A stretch of 64,000 nt of DNA, taken from Sphingomonas sediminicola. Its GTDB lineage: Bacteria; Pseudomonadota; Alphaproteobacteria; Sphingomonadales; Sphingomonadaceae. The notes under the pieces were generated by a model. That model saw only the letters and a program-made list of their open reading frames with translations. It was not told the DNA's origin and searched no databases. Each line of letters starts with the position of its first letter. Positions within the stretch are counted from its first letter, which is position 1. Made by a program: the position numbers and the translations under genes. The DNA is taken from the NCBI RefSeq assembly GCF_014489515.1, contig NZ_CP060782.1:806001-870000 (forward strand), given 5' to 3'. Of this stretch, positions 18,461-26,962 are shown piece by piece.

Positions 18461-20115
18461 GCATCCTCGCCCAACGCCTCGCCCGGCCTGAGATCGTGGC
18501 GCTCGAACCCTTCGACATCGCCGCGCAGGCAAACGGCTCGTTCACCCCGGACGCTATCAAGTTGGACGCCAACGAGAATCCTTTTCCGCCCTTGTCCGAG
18601 GGTCCGCTCGCGGCGGGCCTCAACCGCTATCCGGAGCCGCAGCCTGAGCGGCTGACGCGCGCCATGTCAGCACTCTACGGCGTCGAGCCGGCGAATGTCG
18701 TCGTCACTCGCGGCGCGGACGATGCGATCGACATGCTGGTGCGCGCCTTTTGCCGGCCGGGCCAGGACGCCGTGGCCATCCCCAAGCCGACTTTCTCGGC
18801 TTATTCGCACTTTGCCCGTGTGCAGGGTGCCCGTATCGTCCACGTGCCGCTTAGCGAAAACTTCGGCTTCGACGCCGATGCTTACCTGGAGGTGCTGAAG
18901 GGCGAGCCGAACCTGAAGCTGGCCTTCATCTGCTCGCCGAACAACCCGACCGGGAACGAGGTCGACCCGGCACTGGTGCTTCGCGTCGCCGACGCGCTGC
19001 CGAACACGATCATCGTGCTCGACGAGGCGTATCTCGAATTCTCCGAGACAGCGAGCCTCGCCGCCAACGCGAGCTCGCGAGACAATCTCGTCGTGCTGCG
19101 GACTCTATCAAAGGCGTTCGGCCTCGCCGGTGCGCGCATCGGCTGCGCGATCGGGAACCCCGACTTGATCGGTCTCGCCGCTCGGGCCTTGCCGCCATAC
19201 CCACTGCCGAGCTTGTCGATCGAAGCGGCAATGGCAGCCCTCGCGCCATCGCGCCGGCCCATCCACGAGCAGCGAATTGCGCGCATCAAGGCCGACCGCG
19301 AACGGCTCGTGCCGCTGCTGGAGCAATCGGCCATCGTTAAGTCGGTGCGCAGCGGCGGGGGCAATTTTCTCTTCCTCGAAGTCCACGATCCGGCAGCGCT
19401 CGCAGCTAAACTGCGCGGTCTCGGTATCCGTGTTCGCTTTCGGCCATATGCAGCGCCTGGCGGGGTGCGCCTCACCATCGGAACCGAACAGGAAAATGCT
19501 GCGGCCTTGGCGGCCTTCGGCGTGCCCGGCAGTGACGAGAAGGTGCGCCGCGCCGAGATCGTCCGGGAGACCAGGGAAACAAAGATCGCGGTCGCCCTCG
19601 ACCTGGAGCGGGCGGAGCCGCGGATCATCGCGACCGGAATTCCGTTCTACGACCACATGCTGGACCAGGTCGCCGCGCATGCCGGTTTCAGCCTCGTGCT
19701 CAGTTGCGATGGCGATCTCGACATCGACGGCCATCACAGCATCGAGGACTGCGCCATCGCCGTGGGCACGGCGCTCGGGCGCGCGCTCGGCGATAAGCGC
19801 GGCATTGGCCGCTTCGGCTTCGCTTTACCGATGGACGAGACTGAAGCACAGGTCCTGATCGACCTGTCCGGCCGTCCGTTCAGCCGTTTCGAAGGCGAGT
19901 TCGAGACCAGCCACATCGGCGAATATCCGACCGAGATGACGCCTCACGTCTTCCGCTCCCTTGCCGACGGCCTCGGTGCCGCGGTCCACGTCCGCGTCCA
20001 GGGCGAGAATGACCACCACAAGACAGAGGCCTGTTTCAAGGCATTCGGCCGCGCGCTCCGCCAAGCCGTCCGTCGAGAGGGTGATGCGCTGCCAAGCACC
20101 AAGGGCATGCTGTGA
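18457..20115 (+). CDS. hisC: HisC-HisB reading frame: histidinol-phosphate aminotransferase joined to imidazoleglycerol-phosphate dehydratase
   Basis: 552 codons. Residues 1-357 are a class I/II PLP aminotransferase (DANENPFPP, CSPNNPTGNE, PLP lysine K219 in TLSKAFGLAGARIG). Residues 363-552 are a full HisB dehydratase (GIPFYDHMLDQVAAHAGF, DIDGHHSIEDCAIAVGTALG, ENDHHKTEACFKAFGRAL) with both His-rich Mn sites. The linker is about 6 residues, GVPGSDEKV bridging the two. HisB normally begins exactly at the GTG 19543 (RRAEIVRETRETKIAV), and one more C in CCC 19525-19527 would end HisC at TGA 19533-19535. Given the many lost bases in this sequence, two separate genes are more likely than a true fusion. 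Confidence 0.85.
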   Translation: MSILAQRLARPEIVALEPFDIAAQANGSFTPDAIKLDANENPFPPLSEGPLAAGLNRYPEPQPERLTRAMSALYGVEPANVVVTRGADDAIDMLVRAFCRPGQDAVAIPKPTFSAYSHFARVQGARIVHVPLSENFGFDADAYLEVLKGEPNLKLAFICSPNNPTGNEVDPALVLRVADALPNTIIVLDEAYLEFSETASLAANASSRDNLVVLRTLSKAFGLAGARIGCAIGNPDLIGLAARALPPYPLPSLSIEAAMAALAPSRRPIHEQRIARIKADRERLVPLLEQSAIVKSVRSGGGNFLFLEVHDPAALAAKLRGLGIRVRFRPYAAPGGVRLTIGTEQENAAALAAFGVPGSDEKVRRAEIVRETRETKIAVALDLERAEPRIIATGIPFYDHMLDQVAAHAGFSLVLSCDGDLDIDGHHSIEDCAIAVGTALGRALGDKRGIGRFGFALPMDETEAQVLIDLSGRPFSRFEGEFETSHIGEYPTEMTPHVFRSLADGLGAAVHVRVQGENDHHKTEACFKAFGRALRQAVRREGDALPSTKGML

Positions 20116-20690
20116 AGCTGGCCATCGTCGATCTCGGTTGCGGCAATATCGGATCCGTGCGGCTGGCGTTTAGACGCTTTGGACTTAGTCCATTTGTCAC
20201 TGCCGATCCGGAGCAACTCGCTGCCGCTGACAAGGTCGTCCTGCCCGGTGTAGGGGCCGCCGGCTTCGCGATGGAACGGATTCAAGCGCTCGGCCTGCGC
20301 GAGCCGCTGCGATCGCTGAAGCAACCGGCGCTCGGCATCTGCCTTGGCATGCAACTGCTGTTCGACCGCAGTGAGGAAGAAGATGTCGACTGCCTCGGCA
20401 TCATCCCCGGTGCCGTCCGCGCGCTGGAGCCAGAACCGGAGCGCCCGGTGCCGCACATGGGCTGGAGCCGTGTTCATGTTGGGAACCAGGACCTCGGCCT
20501 GCGCTCCGGCGACTATGTCTATTTCGCGCACAGCTATGCGTGTGACGACGGGCCGGCGACCGTGGCGCGCGCCGACTATGGTCGGCCAATCCCTGCAGTG
20601 GTTCGAACGGGCAACTGGTTGGGTGCGCAATTTCACCCCGAGCGGTCCGGCGAGGCGGGCGCGCGGTTTCTTCAAAGCTTCCTGCAGTGA
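20112..20690 (+). CDS. hisH: Imidazole glycerol phosphate synthase glutaminase subunit HisH
   Basis: 192 residues from GTG 20112, overlapping hisB by 4 bases. This class I glutamine amidotransferase feeds ammonia to HisF. The nucleophile is the Cys in ALGICLGMQLLF, and the catalytic His/Glu are in GAQFHPERSG. The substrate loop LPGVGAAGFAMERI and the HSYACDD segment are as in HisH. It is followed 13 bases later by hisA. Confidence 0.95.
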   Translation: MKLAIVDLGCGNIGSVRLAFRRFGLSPFVTADPEQLAAADKVVLPGVGAAGFAMERIQALGLREPLRSLKQPALGICLGMQLLFDRSEEEDVDCLGIIPGAVRALEPEPERPVPHMGWSRVHVGNQDLGLRSGDYVYFAHSYACDDGPATVARADYGRPIPAVVRTGNWLGAQFHPERSGEAGARFLQSFLQ

Positions 20691-20703
20691 CTGCACCACC
20701 GCA

Positions 20704-21422
20704 ATGATCATCTACCCGGCAATGGACCTAATGGGCGAACGCATCGTGCGTTTGCAGCAGGGCAAATTCGACGATGCCACCACCTATTCGGACGAGCCCT
20801 CGAGGCGCTGCAGCGCTTCGCGGAGGCTGGCGCCGAATGGACGCACATTGTTGACCTCGACGGAGCCCGGATGCGCGAGCCGGTCCAGCATGAGCTGATC
20901 GCTGCACTTGCACGGATGTCATCGTTGCGACTGCAGGTCGGCGGTGGCTTCCGCACCCGCGATCAGGTTGCGCGCATGCTGGACGCCGGCATTGCTCGCG
21001 TAGTCATTGGCAGCCTTGCCGTCCGCGAGCCAGACACCGTCCGAAGGTGGATCGGCGAGTTTGGCGCCGACCGGATCACCTTGTCGCTGGACGTCAACGT
21101 GGTGGATGGTGTGCCGGTCGTCGCCATCTCCGGCTGGACCGAGGACACGGGCACCAGCCTGTGGAAAGTGGTGGCCGAATATCCTGAGGCGCGGCACCTT
21201 TTGCTCACCGACATCGGCCAGGACGGCATGCTAGCCGGTCCGAACTTCGAGCTGCTCGAAGACGCCGTCGAGCGTCTGGCGCCCCTGAATATCCAGGCTT
21301 CGGGCGGCGTCTCCTCGCTTGCTGATCTGGAACGTCTAACGACCGACGGCGCGATCGTCGGTAAGGCTCTTTGGGAGGGCCGCATCCGGCTCGAGGAGGC
21401 TCTCCGCCTTGTCCGCACGTAG
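20704..21422 (+). CDS. hisA: ProFAR isomerase HisA (frameshifted)
   Basis: Starts at ATG 20704 ([20 protein letters not shown]). A base is lost in CCC 20797-20799; restoring it reads [20 protein letters not shown] and then [14 protein letters not shown], giving about 239 residues, normal for this TIM barrel. Catalytic Asp residues are the D of YPAMDLM and the later D of [12 protein letters not shown]; phosphate loops GGGFRT and [11 protein letters not shown] are present. It isomerises ProFAR to PRFAR. Its 3' end overlaps the hisF start. Confidence 0.92.
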
Positions 21423-22173
21423 GATCATCCCTTGCCTCGACGTAAAGTATGGGCGCGTGGTTAAAGGTGTCCAGTTCCGGGACCATCGCGACGCCGGCGA
21501 CATTGTCGAGCAGGCGATGCGGTATCGCGACGAGGGCGCGGACGAGCTCGTATTCTACGACATCACGGCCAGCGCCGAGGGTCGTAGTGTCGACCTCGCA
21601 TGGGTGCGCAAGGTCGCAGAGACCATCGACATCCCTTTCGCAGTCGCGGGCGGTCTGTGCAGCCGCGACAAAGCGGCTGCTTGCCTCGACTGCGGCGCCG
21701 ACAAGGTGTCGATCAACTCGCCCGCGTTGGAACGGCCCGGTCTTATCGGGGAGCTGGCGCGCGAATTCGGCAGCCAGTGCGTTGTGCTCGGCGTCGACAG
21801 CTTTGAAGCGAACGGCGACTACTGGGTGAAGCAATATACCGGCAGCCCCGACGCGACCCGCGACACCGGACGGCGGACGCTCGATTGGGTGCGCGAAGCG
21901 TGCGACCGAGGCGCGGGCGAAGTCGTCTTGAACTGCATGCGACGCGACGGCGTCCGCACCGGTTACGACATCCCGCACACCGCCGCCGTCGTCAAAGCCA
22001 TCACAGTCCCGGTGATCGCCTCTGGCGGGGCAGGAGCGCCAGAGCACTTCCGCCATGCCTTCGAGATCGGCGCTAGCGGAGCTCTCGCGGCCACCGTCTT
22101 TCACGAGCGGATCATCGGCATTCCCAAGCTGAAGGAGTTCCTCGTATCATGCGGGATCGAAATGCGCCTCTGA
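21409..22173 (+). CDS. hisF: Imidazole glycerol phosphate synthase cyclase subunit HisF
   Basis: 254 residues, start TTG 21409 ([20 protein letters not shown]). It is a TIM-barrel partner of HisH, converting PRFAR plus ammonia to IGP and AICAR. Catalytic D of [11 protein letters not shown] and D of [10 protein letters not shown] region ([11 protein letters not shown]), plus phosphate loops [11 protein letters not shown] and [13 protein letters not shown], are visible. The start lies 14 bases inside hisA, so coupling is likely. Confidence 0.94.
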   Translation: MSARRIIPCLDVKYGRVVKGVQFRDHRDAGDIVEQAMRYRDEGADELVFYDITASAEGRSVDLAWVRKVAETIDIPFAVAGGLCSRDKAAACLDCGADKVSINSPALERPGLIGELAREFGSQCVVLGVDSFEANGDYWVKQYTGSPDATRDTGRRTLDWVREACDRGAGEVVLNCMRRDGVRTGYDIPHTAAVVKAITVPVIASGGAGAPEHFRHAFEIGASGALAATVFHERIIGIPKLKEFLVSCGIEMRL

Positions 22174-22781
22174 CCGCGGCGGACATCGGCGGTCTCGCGT
22201 GGGACAAGATGGATGGACTGCTGCCCGCCGCCATCCAGCATCGCGCCTCAGGCCGCATGCTGATGCTCGGTTACATGGACGTTGACGCGCTCGGCGCCAC
22301 ACTCGAAAGCGGTTTCGTCACCTTCTTCAGCCGGTCGAAACAGAGGCTCTGGATGAAGGGCGAAACGGGCGGCAATCGGTTGCGCCTGGGATCAGTGTTC
22401 GCGGACTGCGACGATGATGCGTTGCTGGTCATTGCCGAGCCAGAAGGTCCAACTTGCCACCTCGGCACGCGCAGCTGCTTCGGGGAGCAAATCCTGACAG
22501 GACCCGGTTGGCTGGCGGACTTGTCGTCCATAGTCGCAGACCGCGCTGCTTCGGGCGGACAATCAAGCTATTCGCGGCAGTTGCTCGACAGCGGCGTTGA
22601 GCGGATTGCTCAAAAAGTGGGCGAGGAAGGCGTGGAGCTGGCGCTGGCGGCAGTCACGCGAGACTCATCCGGATGCGCTGAAGAAGGCGCCGACCTGCTC
22701 TACCATCTCGCCGTGCTTTTGCAGGCCCGGGATATGAGTTGGGAAGACCTAATCACCGTCCTTCGGCGGCGGCACGGATGA
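22149..22781 (+). CDS. hisIE: Bifunctional PR-AMP cyclohydrolase / PR-ATP pyrophosphatase HisIE
   Basis: 210 residues from ATG 22149, overlapping hisF by 25 bases. Residues about 1-108 are HisI ([26 protein letters not shown], the metal-binding DCDDDALL and [12 protein letters not shown]). Residues about 128-210 are HisE ([20 protein letters not shown], then the Mg site in [14 protein letters not shown]). It performs steps 2 and 3 of the histidine pathway. It is the last gene of the operon and its end overlaps the hisN end on the other strand by 33 bases. Confidence 0.94.
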   Translation: MRDRNAPLTAADIGGLAWDKMDGLLPAAIQHRASGRMLMLGYMDVDALGATLESGFVTFFSRSKQRLWMKGETGGNRLRLGSVFADCDDDALLVIAEPEGPTCHLGTRSCFGEQILTGPGWLADLSSIVADRAASGGQSSYSRQLLDSGVERIAQKVGEEGVELALAAVTRDSSGCAEEGADLLYHLAVLLQARDMSWEDLITVLRRRHG

Positions 22782-23559
22782 AGCTGCAGCGCGCATGATT
22801 TCGACTGCAGCTTCGTATAGCTCACGGGTCGCTGCCGCGATGACCTGGCCGGCACTGAAGTCAGTGCCTCCCGACCAATCTCCAAATACACCTGTAGCGC
22901 CGCGCACCACGGGAATCAGAGCGTGATAGTCGTGAGGCTTGAGCCCACACTCGACGACCAGGTCGATCGTGCCTGATGCCAGGCGCGCATAAGCATAAGC
23001 GTCATGACCGAAGCGCGTTATAGGTACGGAGCCGTAGAGGGTCTTGAAAGCCGCGGCCGCATCTCCATCAAACAGGAACGGGTCCGTCGTCGCGAGGCGC
23101 GCCTCGCCTAATTCCCTGACATTGCTCACGCGAAGCGACGTTCGCGCTCCGGCTACTTCTTTCCAACTCGAGTCAAGGCAACCTACATAAAGCTCATCGA
23201 GGTATGGGGCATCGATAACCCCATAATTGGATGACCGTTCTCCATGAGGGCGATCAAGGTTGTCCAAGTTGGAAGACCGCTAATGAAGGAACGCGTCCCG
23301 TCGATGGGATCAAGGCTCCACTGATAGACGCTTGTTCCCGCCCGATCATCAAATTCCTCGCCCAAAATACCGTGGTCCGGAAAGGCTTCGACAATGAGCT
23401 CGCGCATTGCACGCTCGGCTCCCCGATCCGCATTCGAAACTGGATCGAAAGGCCGCCGGGGTTCTTGTTCTCCAATCCGAGAGTGGTGGACAGGTCTCGC
23501 AGTGTCTCGCGCCTGGCGGCTACAGAAAGCTCACACGCGAAGGCGAAAAAATCCGGCAT
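22749..23559 (-). CDS. hisN: Histidinol-phosphatase HisN, inositol-monophosphatase family (frameshifted twice)
   Basis: Starts at ATG 23559 (MPDFFAFACELSVAARRETL). Lost bases near 23452-23454 and in CCCC 23219-23222 split it; restored, it is about 270 residues. Metal-site motifs: GILGEEFDD (Glu), WSLDPIDGTRSFISGLPTW, the IMPase hallmark DPIDGT, and later VECGLKPHDYHALIPVVRGA. It would hydrolyse histidinol phosphate to histidinol, the one step not covered by the + strand operon, whose HisB lacks a phosphatase domain. The convergent position next to hisIE supports that role over inositol phosphatase. Confidence 0.85.
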
Positions 23560-23579
23560 CCGCCCAACCTAGCGCTCTC

Positions 23580-23644
23580 ATGTCCGCTTTTCACCAAAAG
23601 CTTGCCTTAACCTTAGTGTCCGCTTTCGACCCACTCCGGACACT
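23580..23644. repeat. Dispersed hairpin repeat, tandem pair
   Basis: The first copy (23580 to about 23608) has an intact left arm ATGTCCGC and a decayed right half. The second has AGTGTCCGC (23615-23623), loop TTTCGACCCACT and CCGGACACT (23636-23644). It touches the stop codon of the LOV-HTH gene. Confidence 0.75.
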
Positions 23645-24319
23645 AAAGGCCGGCCTCGACCGCGAGCCGGATTGCCTCCGCCGATGTGGCCACGCCTAGC
23701 CTCTTGAGCAGATGCGCACGGTGCATTTGAACTGTCTTCTCGCTGATTTTCAGATCCCAAGCGATCTGCTTGCTCAATAACCCCGAGCCATTTTTGCAAG
23801 AATCTGTCGCTGACGGACTGACAGCGTTGAAACTCGACGAGCGGCATCGCTTTCCCGAGCGGTGAGCCCGCTCCTTTCCTTTGCGCCGAGATCGACCTGC
23901 GAACCCAGAAACCATCTCAGTTTTCCGTTCGCGTCGAACAGGGGCGTGATCATCACACCGTTGCGGAACGGAGTCCTGTCCCTTCGGTAGTTGATTACCT
24001 CTACAAGCGCCGGTCGCTCTTGCTCGATAGCCGACCTGATCTCGGCAGAGGCTGCCGGGTCTGTCGCGCGCCCAGTCAGAAAGCGACAGTTTCGGCCAAG
24101 GATTTCAGACTTCCGATAGCCCGTGAGTGCGCAGAATGCCGCATTAGCAAGCTGGATGGGATTATCGGGATGAGTGGGATCTGTGATCAGCATCGCGACC
24201 GGGCTAAGTTCGATCATTTCGAAGAACCGTCTTCGCTCAATGGGCTCTTCAGCGAGATCCATCATAGCGGTGTAGACAGCACCGGCTTCCTCGTGGCGCT
24301 GGTTCTCTCCGATCATCAT
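23643..24319 (-). CDS. EL222-like LOV-HTH light-responsive regulator 2 (frameshifted)
   Basis: Starts at ATG 24319. The LOV domain covers residues about 30-145, with photoactive C78 in GRNCRFLTG and INYRRDRTPFRNGVMITPLF then FLGSQVDLG. The frame breaks at CCCC 23781-23784; one added base joins RQRQILAKMARG to LLSKQIAWDLKISEKTVQMH. The restored protein is about 225 residues with a LuxR HTH ending TSAEAIRLAVEAGL. It has a longer N-terminal helix than the other two copies (acidic, residues 1-30). It stands alone after hisN. Confidence 0.83.
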
Positions 24320-24498
24320 CTCCCGCCCCTGATCTCAGTCGCGCAATCCAGCTTCTGTTCGGAGGCCCCGGACCCCTTCTGTAAGTAAGAGACCCTAGGG
24401 TAACTCCCGTATTCCGGCTCGTCCAACACGGCGGCAGAATTCAAGCGAGAGCGTGCCCTCGGTCTAGCCATAAACGGCGAGTGCATCTCTCATCCCCA

Positions 24499-24539
24499 GG
24501 CTCGGCTCTCATCCCCCTCCAAACGAAGAGAGCCGAGCC
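24499..24539. other. Perfect 12-bp inverted repeat in intergenic region
   Basis: GGCTCGGCTCTC (24499-24510) and GAGAGCCGAGCC (24528-24539) are exact reverse complements around a 17-base loop. There is no T-run on either strand. It lies in the 268-base gap 24320-24587, which otherwise shows nothing. Confidence 0.6.
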
Positions 24540-24587
24540 AAGACGGTCGGGTGGAATTGCCCACTCAGTTGGGTTCGGAGTCGACGG

Positions 24588-24785
24588 ATGGATGTCCCCG
24601 GTTTGCGCTACCGATTGTTGGCAACCCGATGCCGCAAGTCGGCCGAGCTTGCGTTAAAGCCAGAAGACCGGTCAGCACTGCTCCGAATGGCTGAAGGCTA
24701 CGAGCAGCGAGCTTTGGCGACCGAACGCGAATGGGAGCGTCGAACGCTTTCTGAGAACCAGGTTGAGTCCCTAGCTGACGGCTAA
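24588..24785 (+). CDS. Small hypothetical protein, paralogue of the gene at 1818
   Basis: 65 residues from ATG 24588 (MDVPGLRYRLLATRCRKSAE). It is charged and helical with LLRMAEGYEQRALATEREWE, matching the pattern of the 61-residue protein at 1818 (CR, then LxxMA, then a charged helix with conserved E). No signal peptide. Function unknown. A hairpin repeat follows its stop by 35 bases. Confidence 0.55.
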   Translation: MDVPGLRYRLLATRCRKSAELALKPEDRSALLRMAEGYEQRALATEREWERRTLSENQVESLADG

Positions 24786-24820
24786 CGGCGCAAGTCGCCC
24801 CTTTCGATAGCACTTTGCCA

Positions 24821-24849
24821 AAGTCCGCTTTCCACCCTTTCTGGACATT
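24821..24849. repeat. Dispersed hairpin repeat, copy 11
   Basis: AAGTCCGC, loop TTTCCACCCTTT, then CTGGACATT. The arms are partly decayed. It lies about 65 bases ahead of the leuC-like gene. Confidence 0.7.
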
Positions 24850-24879
24850 AGTAACGGCGCTCAAGTTCAAGCTCTAGCC

Positions 24880-24915
24880 TTTCACTCGGGGCACCCTAGA
24901 CATATTATGTATACG
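24880..24915 (+). promoter_or_regulatory. Putative promoter and TGTATAC operator of the leuC-like gene
   Basis: TATTAT (24903-24908) looks like a -10 box, with TTTCAC near 24880 as a weak -35. TGTATAC (24908-24914) abuts the GTG start codon at 24915. The same TGTATAC core recurs at 29641 and 31033 in this island. There is no ribosome site before the GTG, so a leaderless message is possible. Confidence 0.45.
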
Positions 24916-26333
24916 TGAGCTCTGGCCGAACCCTCTACGACAAGATTTGGGATGGACATGCGGTCGCTCCGTTGAGCGGGGATGACTGGCTGCTCTACAT
25001 CGACCGGCACCTCATTCACGAAGTAACCAGTCCACAGGCGTTTGCTGGCCTCAAGCAAGCAAGTCGGCAGGTGCGCCGGCCGGAACTCACCCTTGCCGTC
25101 GCAGATCATAATGTGCCGACGATAAGACGGAAGCTTGGGGTCGCCGGCATTGCCGATCGGGAAAGCCGTGCCCAGGTCGAGGCGCTGGAACGGAACGTCA
25201 TCGAGTTCGGCATACCCTACGTCCCGCTGATCCACCGGCAGCAGGGGATTGTGCATGTGATCGGGCCTGAGCTCGGATTTACTTTGCCAGGCATGACCGT
25301 TGTGTGCGGCGATAGCCACACGTCAACTCATGGTGCGTTCGGAGCGCTGGCGTTCGGCATCGGTACCAGCGAAGTCGAGCACGTATTTGCGACCCAGACG
25401 CTGGTGCAGTCGCACGCGAAGAACATGCGCATTCAGGTGAACGGCGCGCTCGGCACCGGAGTGACAGCGAAGGATCTCATTCTCGCGATTATCGGCCAAA
25501 TCGGCACGGCGGGAGCGACTGGCCACGTCGTTGAATATTGCGGCGAAGCAATTGCGCGACTGGACATGGCGGGGCGCATGACGGTCTGTAACATGTCGAT
25601 AGAAGCGGGCGCGCGGGCAGGCCTGATAGCGCCAGACGAGAAGACCTTTGAATGGCTGAAGGGACGGCCGCTGGTGCCCCAAGGCGAGGCATTTGTAGAG
25701 GCTTGCAGTCGTTGGCGGCGGCTTCGAAGCGATCCCGATGCCCGGTTCGATCGCGAGGTCGTGATCGAGGGCCCGGAAATTGCTCCAATGGTCAGCTGGG
25801 GAACCAGCCCGGAGGCCGTCACGGCTATCGACGGCCGTGTACCAGACCCGAAGGAGGCATCCGATGCTGGGCGTCGCGCGCAAATTGCTCGAATGCTTGA
25901 TTATATGGACCTTCGGCCCGGCCAGCCGCTGGCTGGAATTCCGATCGATCAGGTCTTTATCGGAAGCTGCACCAACGCCCGTATCGAGGACCTGCGCGCG
26001 GCGGCGGCGATTGCGCGTGAAGGGCACGTCTCGCCGGGAGTGCGAGCGCTCGTGGTGCCCGGTTCGGGAATGGTGAAGCAGGCTGCCGAGGCTGAAGGAC
26101 TCGACCAGATATTCCTCGATGCGGGATTCGACTGGCGCGACGCCGGGTGCTCGATGTGTCTGGGGATGAACGAGGACCGGCTGAACCCGGGCCAGCGCTG
26201 CGCGTCGACTTCGAACCGCAATTTCGAGGGGCGGCAAGGTCCGGGTGGCCGCACACATCTGATGTCGCCGGCCATGGCCGCCGCGGCTGCGATCGCGGGC
26301 AAGATCGTCGACGTTAGGACATTCGGCGTATGA
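24915..26333 (+). CDS. leuC: Aconitase-family hydratase large subunit (LeuC-type)
   Basis: 472 residues from GTG 24915 ([20 protein letters not shown]). By family it is the large subunit of 3-isopropylmalate dehydratase. The 4Fe-4S cysteines are in [14 protein letters not shown] and [15 protein letters not shown]; substrate motifs [33 protein letters not shown] and [14 protein letters not shown] are intact. The gene starts a catabolic-looking island and shares its TGTATAC motif, with no leuA or leuB beside it. LeuCD homologues also hydrate maleate, citraconate or dimethylmaleate, and I think that is the likelier job here. Leucine synthesis is not excluded. Confidence 0.88.
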   Translation: MSSGRTLYDKIWDGHAVAPLSGDDWLLYIDRHLIHEVTSPQAFAGLKQASRQVRRPELTLAVADHNVPTIRRKLGVAGIADRESRAQVEALERNVIEFGIPYVPLIHRQQGIVHVIGPELGFTLPGMTVVCGDSHTSTHGAFGALAFGIGTSEVEHVFATQTLVQSHAKNMRIQVNGALGTGVTAKDLILAIIGQIGTAGATGHVVEYCGEAIARLDMAGRMTVCNMSIEAGARAGLIAPDEKTFEWLKGRPLVPQGEAFVEACSRWRRLRSDPDARFDREVVIEGPEIAPMVSWGTSPEAVTAIDGRVPDPKEASDAGRRAQIARMLDYMDLRPGQPLAGIPIDQVFIGSCTNARIEDLRAAAAIAREGHVSPGVRALVVPGSGMVKQAAEAEGLDQIFLDAGFDWRDAGCSMCLGMNEDRLNPGQRCASTSNRNFEGRQGPGGRTHLMSPAMAAAAAIAGKIVDVRTFGV

Positions 26334-26949
26334 CCCGTTCACACTTGTGACCGGCGTCGCGGCACCGCTTCCGATCGCGAATGTCGACACGGACCAGATT
26401 GTGCCGGGGCGTTTCCTCAAGGGAACGACCCGAGACGGCCTCGGCAAGGTGCTGTTGGCGCCATTGCGATACGACCCTGACGGCCGCGAGCAACAGGACT
26501 TCATTCTCAACCGGGAGCCATGGAGGCAGGCGAAAATCCTGGTGACGCTCGACAATTTCGGATGCGGCTCGAGTCGCGAGCATGCAGCTTGGGCCTTGGC
26601 CGACTTTGGCATCCGAACTGTACTCGCTCCGAGCTTTGCCGATATCTTCTACAATAATGCGTTCAAGAACGGGCTGCTTCCAGCGAAGCTTGAGGCCGGT
26701 GCGGTTGAGAGGTTGCTGGCGCTCGCGGGCAACCCCGCCACCTGCCTGCTCAAGGTCGATCTCGAGGCTGGAGAGGTCACCGCCGCAACTGGTGAAACAT
26801 TCCCGTTCGACGTCCCCGCCGAGAAGCGCGAGGCATTGCTCTCGGGCCTGGACGAGATCGGACGGTCGCTGAAGCTCGAGCCGGCGATCGCCGAGTTCGA
26901 GACACGTCATCTCCCTGGAGTTCCGCCCATCCCGAATGGGAAGTTCTGA
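26330..26949 (+). CDS. leuD: Aconitase-family hydratase small subunit (LeuD-type, frameshifted at start)
   Basis: Best start is ATG 26330, overlapping the leuC stop. One C is missing from CCC 26334-26336; restored, the protein begins [20 protein letters not shown], the classic LeuD opening, and is about 206 residues. Without the correction, translation could begin at GTG 26347. Swivel-domain motifs: [31 protein letters not shown] and [16 protein letters not shown]. It pairs with the LeuC-type subunit to form the (de)hydratase. It converges on the TonB receptor gene with 13 bases between their ends. Confidence 0.88.
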
Positions 26950-26962
26950 GCGCGCGCCTTCG

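Noticed and set aside
18457..20115. A new bifunctional HisC-HisB enzyme
   Set aside because: One extra base at 19525-19527 gives two normal genes; see the finding on this locus.
24915..26949. LeuCD as the plain leucine pathway enzyme
   Set aside because: Not ruled out, but no leuA or leuB is nearby, the operator is shared with a catabolic island, and homologues with other substrates are known.
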